From assembly GCF_000205165.1 (NCBI RefSeq), contig NZ_GL883887.1, positions 109,094 through 173,093 on the forward strand: 64,000 nt of DNA, read 5' to 3'. Below the pieces are notes generated by a model. It did no database searches. It was not told where the DNA came from and saw nothing but the letters and a program-made list of their open reading frames with translations. Below are positions 56,528 through 64,000 of this stretch, one piece after another. Both the position numbers and the translations under genes were made by a program. This DNA comes from Paraprevotella xylaniphila YIT 11841. GTDB taxonomy: Bacteria; Bacteroidota; Bacteroidia; Bacteroidales; Bacteroidaceae. Position 1 is the first letter of the stretch; the number at the start of each line of letters is the position of its first letter.

Positions 56528-57706
56528 TCACCTGCGTTTAAGCTCATAACGGTTATTGTCAAACGCCCCATAACTAAAGTGCCTCATGGAACACAACAAC
56601 AAATATACTCCTGGGACGTTGTATTCTTGTGTATCTATATATTGCAACTGGTATTTTTCTCCAAACTGTCCTCCTACATTCTTTAACCTGTAACCATAGA
56701 ACCAATACTCATGCCAATATTCAAACCACGCCCAATATTCCTTCACTGTCGTGGTCATATGAAACCCTTTTTCGCGCATTTTGTTGTCAAAATCATCCCT
56801 CTGCCAATCCGAACCGGACAACACATCTTTGTAAGCTTCATCCATTTTATGTGGACGTGTGGAAGTTTTTTCTGTGCTTTTCCTATTATGGAAACACCCT
56901 GCTTCCGTATAGTCAGGAAAAGCCAACAGCAGGCGAGCCAACAAATCATCATGCTTGGTAGTATAATAATCATACAATGAATTAAAATCCGCCTCAGAAG
57001 GGACATTGTAATAATTAACAACCTTACCACCATCAGTAGCCATTTCATCCTTATCATCATTACTATCATAAGACCAACCTCCGTCCAAGGTAAACAAGAC
57101 TCCGTCCCTCCCGGTGTCATAACTGGCAATACAGACATAATAACGGTTATCTATTTTGTCATACAAAATATTACCTTTGGCATAAGGCGAACTGGCATTG
57201 TCGGGCCACAGCGTGGCAGGTATGAAATACAACTTGGTCATTACAGGCAAATCCACCAAATTGATGGTTAATGTAGCCAACGCCCCATTATCGCCACCTG
57301 GAGCAAAAACAAGGCTTCCCTGTTCTTGTAAATCCACTTCCAACACCCCGTTGAGGTCTACAGGCTCATTCGTAGTCCCCAATATGGAAGAACGGAAAAA
57401 CTCCGTGGCTTCTTCCAAGTCGTCCATGCCCACGCTGAATTCCGTAGGCCTCGTCACATCAAGCACCTCTCCTATCTTAAAATCATAAGTGGCACTCCCA
57501 TTCACGCTGTCCACCTCGCATAGGTTTTTGATGATTTGTTGCGCCTTCATAAAGCGTTCCCCCTCGGGGGTGGGTACCAATGGGTCTTTACCTTCCTGTG
57601 AAGTTTCATCCCCTTTCCCCACTTCTTCCTCTTCATTACAGGAAACAAACAGTCCAAGTCCGATTACCACATAACAAACTATCTCAAAATAATGCCAGAT
57701 TCTCAT
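56528..57706 (-). CDS. Surface lipoprotein of unknown function
   Basis: 392 residues; lipobox Cys23 in LFVSC followed by NEEEE, a strong surface-export type signal. I do not recognise the family. The middle is beta-rich (DLNGVLEVDLQEQGSLVF, LATLTINLVDLPVMTKLYF), and the C-terminal third is aromatic (EYWAWFEYWHEYWFYGYRL). It lies 12 bases after a MACPF gene and three before the BMP-like gene, within the operon, so it is probably a component of the same system. Confidence 0.72.
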   Translation of the reverse strand: MRIWHYFEIVCYVVIGLGLFVSCNEEEEVGKGDETSQEGKDPLVPTPEGERFMKAQQIIKNLCEVDSVNGSATYDFKIGEVLDVTRPTEFSVGMDDLEEATEFFRSSILGTTNEPVDLNGVLEVDLQEQGSLVFAPGGDNGALATLTINLVDLPVMTKLYFIPATLWPDNASSPYAKGNILYDKIDNRYYVCIASYDTGRDGVLFTLDGGWSYDSNDDKDEMATDGGKVVNYYNVPSEADFNSLYDYYTTKHDDLLARLLLAFPDYTEAGCFHNRKSTEKTSTRPHKMDEAYKDVLSGSDWQRDDFDNKMREKGFHMTTTVKEYWAWFEYWHEYWFYGYRLKNVGGQFGEKYQLQYIDTQEYNVPGVYLLLCSMRHFSYGAFDNNRYELKRR

Positions 57707-57718
57707 ATTTCCTCCATA

Positions 57719-59740
57719 TTAATAATTAACTTCGCTCGTATTCCAAAAGAATTCATAATCGTCTTCCATGACCATACGGCTCTTCAAATTATCCGTACCG
57801 TCGCGTCCCAAATCAACCCCGGAAAGACGGAATGCCTCTTCGCTACCATTTATCTCTTCGCGGTAGTTCTCCACCTCTTCCGGCACAGACGTTTGCCAAC
57901 GCCAGTTCGGCAAATCGGAAAACTCCTTATCCGTCGCCAAATAAAAATGTCCCAAGAACTTACGCGTCTGGTAATAGTATTTCCCAGTCAAAGTCCCGTC
58001 AATGCCGATACTTCCGGGCCATTCATAACCCAATACAGGATAGGCTTTCTGATATACCGTATTTTCGGTGGACTGCACCTCCAAGCGACCTGCGGTGAGG
58101 TAAAATTTCCCCGAAGGAAGATCCGGCACCGGTGTCACGACAAAACGACCGTGATGCCATGCCACACGGTAGGCGCGTCCCTGATACACACAAAGCCCGC
58201 CCGTCCAATCCATCGTACGGCCATATATCGGATAAGCCACGCTCACAGCTTCGTCCTTGCTAATCTCCGGCACCCACTCCCGGCACACCGTAGCCACATA
58301 ACGGCCTGCCGAAATGATGTTTACCACGTATGGCGTCTCCACGCTCGTTTCCTTTCCCCCCATCTTGCACTGCACGGTATCGAATGAGGTAGGAAAAAAC
58401 GCATTGGCAAAATGGTTGAACCCGAACACTTCGCTCAAACGGGAAGCCGTCCCCACGGCACGGGTCTCCACAGATTTCGCCACTTCGGGGTCGGGTATCA
58501 AATCCCATATCGGGCAGACTGCCATATCGACCATCTCCACATTGTTGCCTGCATAGTTATCTTCGTCATACTGTATGCTGCTTTCCCATTGTGCCAACAA
58601 TTCCGGTTGCACCCGTGCATTGTTGAAGTCGGGATTGATTACGGCCTCGTTCAAAATGGAAATCCTGCCTCCTGACACATCCATACGGCTCTCCGCCGCA
58701 TTGAAGACATCCTTGAAATTATAATTACTGCCTTCCGACTTCATTTTCTTGAAAAACAGGGCTATCGTGTTTTCACTAAACAACCCTTCTTCCTCGTAGG
58801 TGTCGAAGCTTTGTTGGGAGACCGACACATGTAAATCCAACTTTCCTCCCAAGGTAGCCGACTGCACGACATGGGTTCCGAACCGTACGAGGAAAGAATC
58901 CAACGCCATAATGTCCGATGGATGGCGGGACAAATCCTCGATGGCCTTACGGAAACTGTGCGTCAGAAGCTCCGGGTATTCTTTCACATAATATTTCAAC
59001 TTTTCCGTTTCCAATGAACGTATGCCTTTAGGGGATATGTAAGACGTGCTCACATAAAAGTTCTTCTTGTTGACCACTTCAAATACGTCCATTGTCTTTT
59101 TCAAGGTCCCTTTGTAAAGGATTAAATCGGCACCCGCTTCTGCCTCAAGCTCCACGCTGTGCACATAATCCGACAAACTATACCCCGACGAGGTTACATA
59201 GTAGATGGCATGCTCATAATCAGAGTTAAGCAACCGGTCATTCTCCTTTTCTTCCACTTCTTTCAACATCTGGAGGTTGATTACCTGGCTCATTACGCTG
59301 TTAAAAGAACATTTCTCGCCATTATACCCTTCAAAGGAATAACCCACGCCATAATTCCGGATTAAACCTTTGTCAATGGCATCACGCGAAGTTTGGTCAC
59401 GGCTTTCCTGCACCACGGTATAACATTCCGTCCGCCCGTCTGCCAACCTCAATTTAAGGTTTCCGCAACGGTGTGTTTTCTCATCATTCTGCTCCAAATA
59501 CAAATAGGATTTTCCTTCCTTTGGGACAAAAGTCAGGAATCCTCCTTCCGTTTCTCCTGCCACGACATCGCGTACATCCACCTGTAACTCACGGTAACCT
59601 TCCGTTCCATCAAAGATAAAGTCTGCCATGGGAACATGGTCTTCACTTCCGGAAAACATCGGAACTTCTGGCAAGATGTCCTCAGAACAAGCTGCCAACA
59701 TCCCACCCATACATATGCACAACAATATTTTTCGTATCAT
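57719..59740 (-). CDS. MACPF (perforin-like) lipoprotein
   Basis: 673 residues; lipobox Cys18 in LAAC followed by SED. The MACPF signature is FGTHVVQSATLGG at 287-299, preceded by the helical ALDSFLVR segment. The domain spans about 125-480 and is followed by a C-terminal region with ATVCREWVPEISKDEAVSVA, which also occurs in the next MACPF protein (AEICHEYVPDIRADRRVTVM). An N-terminal beta domain (about 35-112) resembles BACON. MACPF proteins oligomerise into membrane pores; in Bacteroidales some are secreted antibacterial toxins. Its ATG overlaps the upstream stop by four bases. Confidence 0.87.
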   Translation of the reverse strand: MIRKILLCICMGGMLAACSEDILPEVPMFSGSEDHVPMADFIFDGTEGYRELQVDVRDVVAGETEGGFLTFVPKEGKSYLYLEQNDEKTHRCGNLKLRLADGRTECYTVVQESRDQTSRDAIDKGLIRNYGVGYSFEGYNGEKCSFNSVMSQVINLQMLKEVEEKENDRLLNSDYEHAIYYVTSSGYSLSDYVHSVELEAEAGADLILYKGTLKKTMDVFEVVNKKNFYVSTSYISPKGIRSLETEKLKYYVKEYPELLTHSFRKAIEDLSRHPSDIMALDSFLVRFGTHVVQSATLGGKLDLHVSVSQQSFDTYEEEGLFSENTIALFFKKMKSEGSNYNFKDVFNAAESRMDVSGGRISILNEAVINPDFNNARVQPELLAQWESSIQYDEDNYAGNNVEMVDMAVCPIWDLIPDPEVAKSVETRAVGTASRLSEVFGFNHFANAFFPTSFDTVQCKMGGKETSVETPYVVNIISAGRYVATVCREWVPEISKDEAVSVAYPIYGRTMDWTGGLCVYQGRAYRVAWHHGRFVVTPVPDLPSGKFYLTAGRLEVQSTENTVYQKAYPVLGYEWPGSIGIDGTLTGKYYYQTRKFLGHFYLATDKEFSDLPNWRWQTSVPEEVENYREEINGSEEAFRLSGVDLGRDGTDNLKSRMVMEDDYEFFWNTSEVNY

Positions 59741-62088
59741 TTCTTTTCCGTATATTTAAAGTTGGACGAACGGAACAAACGTACCGGATAGAAATTATCA
59801 TTTGCCGACTTCAAGGTTGTCGTGCGCAACTGGTAATCCGGTGTCAACACCAATGCCGCACCGGTCTGTCCTTCGCCCTTGCATGCGATAACACTATATT
59901 CATTTACATAATGAAAATCAAAAGAACCCAAATACTTGTCATCGTTCATGATGTCATACACTCCATAAAAACCGTCAAACTGCGCATCGAAACCGCTCAA
60001 TTGCCCTTTGAACAGTACCTTTGGATTTTTATACACATAATTGCGCAAATTCATAATGTCATCAGTCTGGGGCAGATACCACTTGTCTACTCCAATAAAT
60101 TCCTCGTTCATGTTCCTATAAGTAGGATCTATTACACCGAAAGTATTGGTATAATACCTATTCCCATCGAATATTTCATTCACCGTAACATTGCTGTATT
60201 CGTCATCCGGGTCGTCCGGCTCCCCCAAATAAATGCTGTGCTCCAAATTAGCACGCAACCAGTAACCCGCACCGATCTTCACGAAGGGCAAGCGGTCCGT
60301 CACGTTGTCTATCAACACGCAATAGGCATCTTCCACCGTGATGCCCCCATAAGACACTCCCGCATTCATGTCATTTAAATAGAGGTTACCATTAACATAA
60401 TACAATTTCGTGATTTTATCCGTCAGCCCCATACCGTCTATGGGGTTCACATAAACTAACCCTCCTTCAAAAGCGATGTAGGAAGGAGGATTACCCTCTC
60501 CATCCCCAAGGAATATTCCACGGTTCAGGTTCGGCGACCCTTTCACCAAAGGATACATCACCGTAACCCTACGGTCTGCCCGGATATCCGGCACGTATTC
60601 ATGGCAAATCTCTGCCACCGGTACTTTCCCGTGATACACCACCTTCACCAAGGTTGCATCATCCCCTGTGTCGAAACGGAGCATCCCGTCATTCAACTCA
60701 ATCATGCAGTTATCGCCCTGCATGATATCCTTGTCATAATCATAATTGCTCTGCTTGGAGATTTCTTCCACCCGTTCGCGGATAAGACGAGCCAGTTCCG
60801 GCTCAAAAAACACCCATATCGGTAAAGTCGTACATCCTACAATGGTCAACCGTTTACGCAACTCCGCATCATTACGGTAATCCCCCTCCAAACTGTTCAT
60901 CCAATCAGAGAGCAAATGTTGGTCTATTTGGCTCTCATTGCTAAAATTCTCGATGGATTTCCGTATTTTCTCCACGCATTCATTTTCTCCTGCCCGGATG
61001 GTAAAAGACTTCGAAGCACTGCAATCCGTGGAAATACTGGCATCTATCCGCGAAGTCTCTGCCGAAGGCTGTATCTTGCCATACACATATTTCGTCCGCA
61101 TTTCCGTATAGGTTTGCACGTCCGCCACTTCTTTCTTCTGAAAGTCTACCATATACTCTATCATCCCTCCTAAATCGGCAGAAATAACAAGATGCGTCCC
61201 GAAACCCTTTAGCAACCGGTCTACATTTTCAATGGTGGGGTCATTCATGATTTTCTCGCGTAGTCGGTTAAAAGCCTCAGAATAAATGTCCTTCCCCCCG
61301 TTGGCCAAATACAGTAGCCCCGCCTCGTCCAAATAACGTGAAGCCACAACCTTGGACAAACGGGAATACCCATAGCACCGTTCTTCCACAGTCGAATAAT
61401 TATTGGTCTTCACAAATTTGCCTACGGTCTTTTTCGACCCTGACAGGTTGCTTTTCTCTCTTTCCTGGGCTTCCGTAAAGGTCTGGGACAACTCGTCAAG
61501 CGAATACCCCGAATATATTTCTATTTTCTCATAGCTCCGGTTATCCTCTTGAATGAAATTGTCTCCCAATTCTGCCTCATACTTCAACAGCTTGTTATAA
61601 TCCAGAATCGGAGCCACCAAGCTATTCTCACTCATAAAATCCTGCAATATATTGTATCCCCATCCCACACGGAAGTCTTGTGTCAATTCTCCTCCCGACA
61701 AGGCATTATCCTCCACGTCCAACCACCCGCACTGGTATATGGAAATCCCCACAAACTGTTCCGGCGAATCGGCATAACTCACCCTGATTTCAGCCCTGCG
61801 CCCATTATCACCGTCATTGGTTTCGACATAAAACTCTAAAATACCGTCTTCTGCCAAAGTATCAGAAGTGAGAGCCACCCAGTCAGCCATACATTCCACC
61901 ACACATTTTTTGGGCGAGCGTATGCTCACATCATAGTACCGCCCCACGCGCCCCAAACTTATCTCAGCCTCGCTGACCTCTATTTGGACATCGGGTAAAA
62001 CCAACGCATTTTCATGCTCTGAACAAGAAAACAAAACCATGTTTGCCAAAATCATGGCAAACATGGAAATCATGGATAAGCTCCTCAC
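59737..62088 (-). CDS. MACPF lipoprotein with BACON and FISUMP-like domains
   Basis: 783 residues from GTG 62088, chosen because it keeps a basic residue before the hydrophobic signal; ATG 62073 is possible. Lipobox Cys22 in LFSC. BACON-like domain about 33-120 (ends VGISIYQCG), MACPF domain about 140-480 with FGTHLVISADLGG (296-308), then the region AEICHEYVPDIRADRR shared with its neighbour. The last 150 residues (EFIGVDKWYLPQTDDIMNL and NFYPVRLFRSS) resemble the FISUMP (Fibrobacter major paralogous) fold. It lies 17 bases after the first MACPF gene. Confidence 0.86.
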   Translation of the reverse strand: MRSLSMISMFAMILANMVLFSCSEHENALVLPDVQIEVSEAEISLGRVGRYYDVSIRSPKKCVVECMADWVALTSDTLAEDGILEFYVETNDGDNGRRAEIRVSYADSPEQFVGISIYQCGWLDVEDNALSGGELTQDFRVGWGYNILQDFMSENSLVAPILDYNKLLKYEAELGDNFIQEDNRSYEKIEIYSGYSLDELSQTFTEAQEREKSNLSGSKKTVGKFVKTNNYSTVEERCYGYSRLSKVVASRYLDEAGLLYLANGGKDIYSEAFNRLREKIMNDPTIENVDRLLKGFGTHLVISADLGGMIEYMVDFQKKEVADVQTYTEMRTKYVYGKIQPSAETSRIDASISTDCSASKSFTIRAGENECVEKIRKSIENFSNESQIDQHLLSDWMNSLEGDYRNDAELRKRLTIVGCTTLPIWVFFEPELARLIRERVEEISKQSNYDYDKDIMQGDNCMIELNDGMLRFDTGDDATLVKVVYHGKVPVAEICHEYVPDIRADRRVTVMYPLVKGSPNLNRGIFLGDGEGNPPSYIAFEGGLVYVNPIDGMGLTDKITKLYYVNGNLYLNDMNAGVSYGGITVEDAYCVLIDNVTDRLPFVKIGAGYWLRANLEHSIYLGEPDDPDDEYSNVTVNEIFDGNRYYTNTFGVIDPTYRNMNEEFIGVDKWYLPQTDDIMNLRNYVYKNPKVLFKGQLSGFDAQFDGFYGVYDIMNDDKYLGSFDFHYVNEYSVIACKGEGQTGAALVLTPDYQLRTTTLKSANDNFYPVRLFRSSNFKYTEKK

Positions 62089-62105
62089 TTCACTTAATAT
62101 TCTAA

Positions 62106-63536
62106 TTAGTAATTACTAAAATCCACAATTGCCTTAGGATTATCCTTGTATTTCTTTACGATATAGTCCTGTACGATTACGGCAACCTCGTCGTCAAAGA
62201 AGCTCCATATCGGTGTCAAAGTCATTTCCACGACTTCGGCCGTATTATTCTTTTTATTGGCTCCGTCCATCACAATGCTATTCGCCCAGTCTGTGGCCAA
62301 TTGATTCACTTCCGCACGTTTGACAGCCATCGTACTCGTCAAATATTTGGCCATCTCTTGCCCCTTAGCTACCTGCCCGCCTAACATGGTCAGATCCAAA
62401 TTGGAATGGGACAACAACATCTCACCTTTCCGGATATAATCCGCATGTGCTTCTCCCGTAATGGAAATGGCAGCTTGTATGGACAGGCTGGCATCACCTT
62501 TTATTCCCATATTGTCCGCTACATCAAAACTATCTGCGTCCAACTTCATTGTCATTTCACCTCCTAAAGTAGTTCCTGTCACTACCACAGGTCCATAAGT
62601 CGCATCCAACTTAACTAAAGCCGCATCCAATTGTGCCTTATTGGCTGACGGATTCTCCGCCAATTCATTAATTTTGTCTCTCAAATTAAGGAAACCGATA
62701 CTCAACATTTGCCGCTTTATTTTTGTATCCTCTTCTTCAGCAACATAACCTAACAAATCCGCATATCCCAAAGACGCTTCATACACCGGATAACGGCATC
62801 CCATCCTGTAAGTCACATTCGCATCGGCCACTTTCTCCCCACTGATATAAGCACCGGAAATATCCAGTTTAAACAAACCGAAAGATACGCCAATCTTCAA
62901 ACTTACATTGATTGAGTCTAACTTATTGTCTATGGAATCATAACTTATAATCTTCACATCAGATGCTGCAATGGGGGCTTCCGTATATAAGCCAAGATCC
63001 GCATAAGGGGCATCTTCCCCATTAATAAGTTTTTTCAAGCCCGTCATTTGCACAACAGACTGCTTGACTTTTCGGTTTATGATGTCATACCCTTTACCGA
63101 TGCCCTTATTATTAAATACATCATAAAATTCCACATCGTCATTTTCCGGCATGCTTTCACCATTCAACAAGTTAGTCTGACTCACCGGTATCTGGACTTT
63201 CGTGCCATTTTCAGTAACCAAGACCAAATTATCCGTACGGCTCTCTTTTGTCCCATTGTCTTCTATATAAAGCTCAACGGAAGCATCCCCCTTACCGGTT
63301 GGTGTCAACACGGTAATCCATTCATTAGTTTCAGGAACGGAAAGCGTCCATGCCTGCCCTTCCTCCACGTGAACGTTTAGTCTATAATAGCCGCCCAAAC
63401 GATCTACATCCAATCTCTCCTCTCCAAAACCGACATGACTACCATGATTTTCATTTTCGTCATCACAAGAGGAAAGCGCATAACACAAACTTCCACACAA
63501 TAAAGTAAAAAACAACTTTTTTAACAAACCTTTCAT
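62106..63536 (-). CDS. MACPF-like lipoprotein with BACON domain, divergent signature
   Basis: 476 residues, first gene of the operon. Lipobox Cys24 in LSSC followed by DDENE, a typical surface-export signal. BACON-like domain about 34-120 (TLSVPETNEWITVLTP, VQIPVSQT). Residues about 135-476 resemble MACPF: IGKGYDIINRKVKQ is the usual entry and TYGPVVVTGTTLGGE (313-327) stands where FGTHxxxxxxLGG is expected, so the His is missing. The C-terminal EVVEMTLTPIWSFFDDE also occurs in similar form in its neighbours. It is shorter, lacking the C-terminal extra domains. Confidence 0.8.
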   Translation of the reverse strand: MKGLLKKLFFTLLCGSLCYALSSCDDENENHGSHVGFGEERLDVDRLGGYYRLNVHVEEGQAWTLSVPETNEWITVLTPTGKGDASVELYIEDNGTKESRTDNLVLVTENGTKVQIPVSQTNLLNGESMPENDDVEFYDVFNNKGIGKGYDIINRKVKQSVVQMTGLKKLINGEDAPYADLGLYTEAPIAASDVKIISYDSIDNKLDSINVSLKIGVSFGLFKLDISGAYISGEKVADANVTYRMGCRYPVYEASLGYADLLGYVAEEEDTKIKRQMLSIGFLNLRDKINELAENPSANKAQLDAALVKLDATYGPVVVTGTTLGGEMTMKLDADSFDVADNMGIKGDASLSIQAAISITGEAHADYIRKGEMLLSHSNLDLTMLGGQVAKGQEMAKYLTSTMAVKRAEVNQLATDWANSIVMDGANKKNNTAEVVEMTLTPIWSFFDDEVAVIVQDYIVKKYKDNPKAIVDFSNY

Positions 63537-63614
63537 CTCTAATATTTATTTATTAATACAATCCTATAAAGCCAAACAGCTATAAACAGCTGTCTAAAAA
63601 ACTTTTATGAGATG

Positions 63615-63644
63615 TAAAGATACAACATAATTTCAATAAGTCAA
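63615..63644 (-). promoter_or_regulatory. Probable promoter of the MACPF-legumain operon
   Basis: On the minus strand TTG (63642-63644), a 19-base spacer, then TATCTTTA (63615-63622), one mismatch from the -7 consensus. It gives a leader of about 70 bases to ATG 63536. Confidence 0.5.
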
Positions 63645-63709
63645 CAATTGCCCCTCGTATTTTAACTCTTATTTTATAAATTAATAAAATAAGAAAAAAC
63701 ACCCTCACA

Positions 63710-63756
63710 CAAATGAAAAATTCCCCCGCGCAAGGTTTTCGCCTTGCGCGGGGGAA
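63710..63756 (-). terminator. rRNA operon terminator
   Basis: A perfect 15-base, very G/C-rich stem, TTCCCCCGCGCAAGG (63721-63735) with CCTTGCGCGGGGGAA (63742-63756) and a six-base loop. On the minus strand TTTTTCATTT follows. Confidence 0.9.
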
Positions 63757-63766
63757 TACAAATTAA

Positions 63767-63877
63767 AAAGGCGACTACCTACTCTCCCACCTTGCGGGCA
63801 GTACCATCGGCGTGAGCGGGCTTAACTTCTCTGTTCGGGATGGGAAGAGGTGGAACACCGCTGCTATAGCCACCAAA
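63767..63877 (-). rRNA. rrf: 5S ribosomal RNA
   Basis: On the minus strand it begins TTGGTGGCTATAGCAGCGG, contains the conserved CCGAACAGAGAAGTTAAGCC core, and ends GGGAGAGTAGGTAGTCGCC. The first and last bases pair (GGCTA... with TAGTCGCC). Last gene of the rRNA operon. Confidence 0.95.
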
Positions 63878-63964
63878 ATACGGCAGACATATCACACTGT
63901 ATTGACTTTACTTGTTTACTGATACAAAACACACGCATCATAAAGAATATACCCCCGTAACCTG

Positions 63965-64000
63965 AGGCATGAAAGCTTTCGGGCTATTAGTAGTGCTCGG
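63965..64000 (-). rRNA. rrl: 23S ribosomal RNA, 3' end only
   Basis: On the minus strand CCGAGCACTACTAATAGCCC followed by GAAAGCTTTCATGCC matches the conserved 3' end of Bacteroidales 23S rRNA. The rest lies beyond the window. The exact mature end is uncertain by a few bases. A spacer of about 87 bases separates it from 5S. Confidence 0.85.

Overview
The window looks like a chromosome segment of a gut-type member of the Bacteroidota (order Bacteroidales). The evidence is: many -7 boxes of the TAnnTTTG type (often with TTG or TTTG about 20 bases upstream), secreted lipoproteins whose lipidated cysteine is followed by acidic residues, a TonB-type outer-membrane receptor, BACON, DUF5689, DUF4831 and DUF3256 families, and a tmRNA whose tag ends GENNYALAA. 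I cannot name the genus from sequence alone. No CRISPR array, insertion sequence, integrase or prophage is visible.

Layout. 1-2129 is the 5' end of a large secreted repeat protein running off the left edge. 2318-7824 holds a small HAD hydrolase and a first glycan module: tyrosine autokinase, glycan-initiating transferase and RmlA. 7913-10847 is housekeeping (unknown protein, coiled-coil protein, ZapA, RNase Y). 10919-27680 is a visibly A/T-rich surface polysaccharide cluster. It has two plus-strand genes (methyltransferase, acyltransferase) convergent with a long minus-strand set made of two transcription units. The first unit is initiating transferase, OPX/SLBB exporter, Wzz and Wzy-like polymerase. 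The second is flippase, pyruvyl transferase, SDR, a MenD-like TPP enzyme, three glycosyltransferases and a B12-type radical SAM enzyme. tmRNA (27864-28259) ends this region. 28324-38052 is core metabolism: AICAR transformylase, the hpt-adk-obg-pgeF-M23 operon, NAD(P)HX repair, DUF4831 and class II aldolase.

38208-45869 looks like an extracellular nucleic-acid utilisation locus: a secreted EEP-family nuclease or phosphatase, a TonB-dependent receptor, two OB-fold-like lipoproteins and a DNA/RNA non-specific endonuclease lipoprotein. A secreted endonuclease I protein lies nearby at 49820-52165. Between them are ribosomal protein L31 type B, DUF3256, a DMT transporter, TruA and a DJ-1/PfpI protein. 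52345-53217 is an OmpA-type lipoprotein.

53353-63536 is the most unusual region. It is one tight minus-strand operon of six predicted lipoproteins: three MACPF-fold (perforin-like) proteins, one unknown, one BMP/PnrA-like binding protein, and one protein fusing a periplasmic-binding domain to a legumain (C13) cysteine protease with intact His and Cys. Pore formers next to a candidate processing protease and two sensor-like proteins suggest a surface pore-forming system, either antagonistic or for nutrient access. The window ends with the terminator, 5S rRNA and 3' end of 23S rRNA of a minus-strand rRNA operon.
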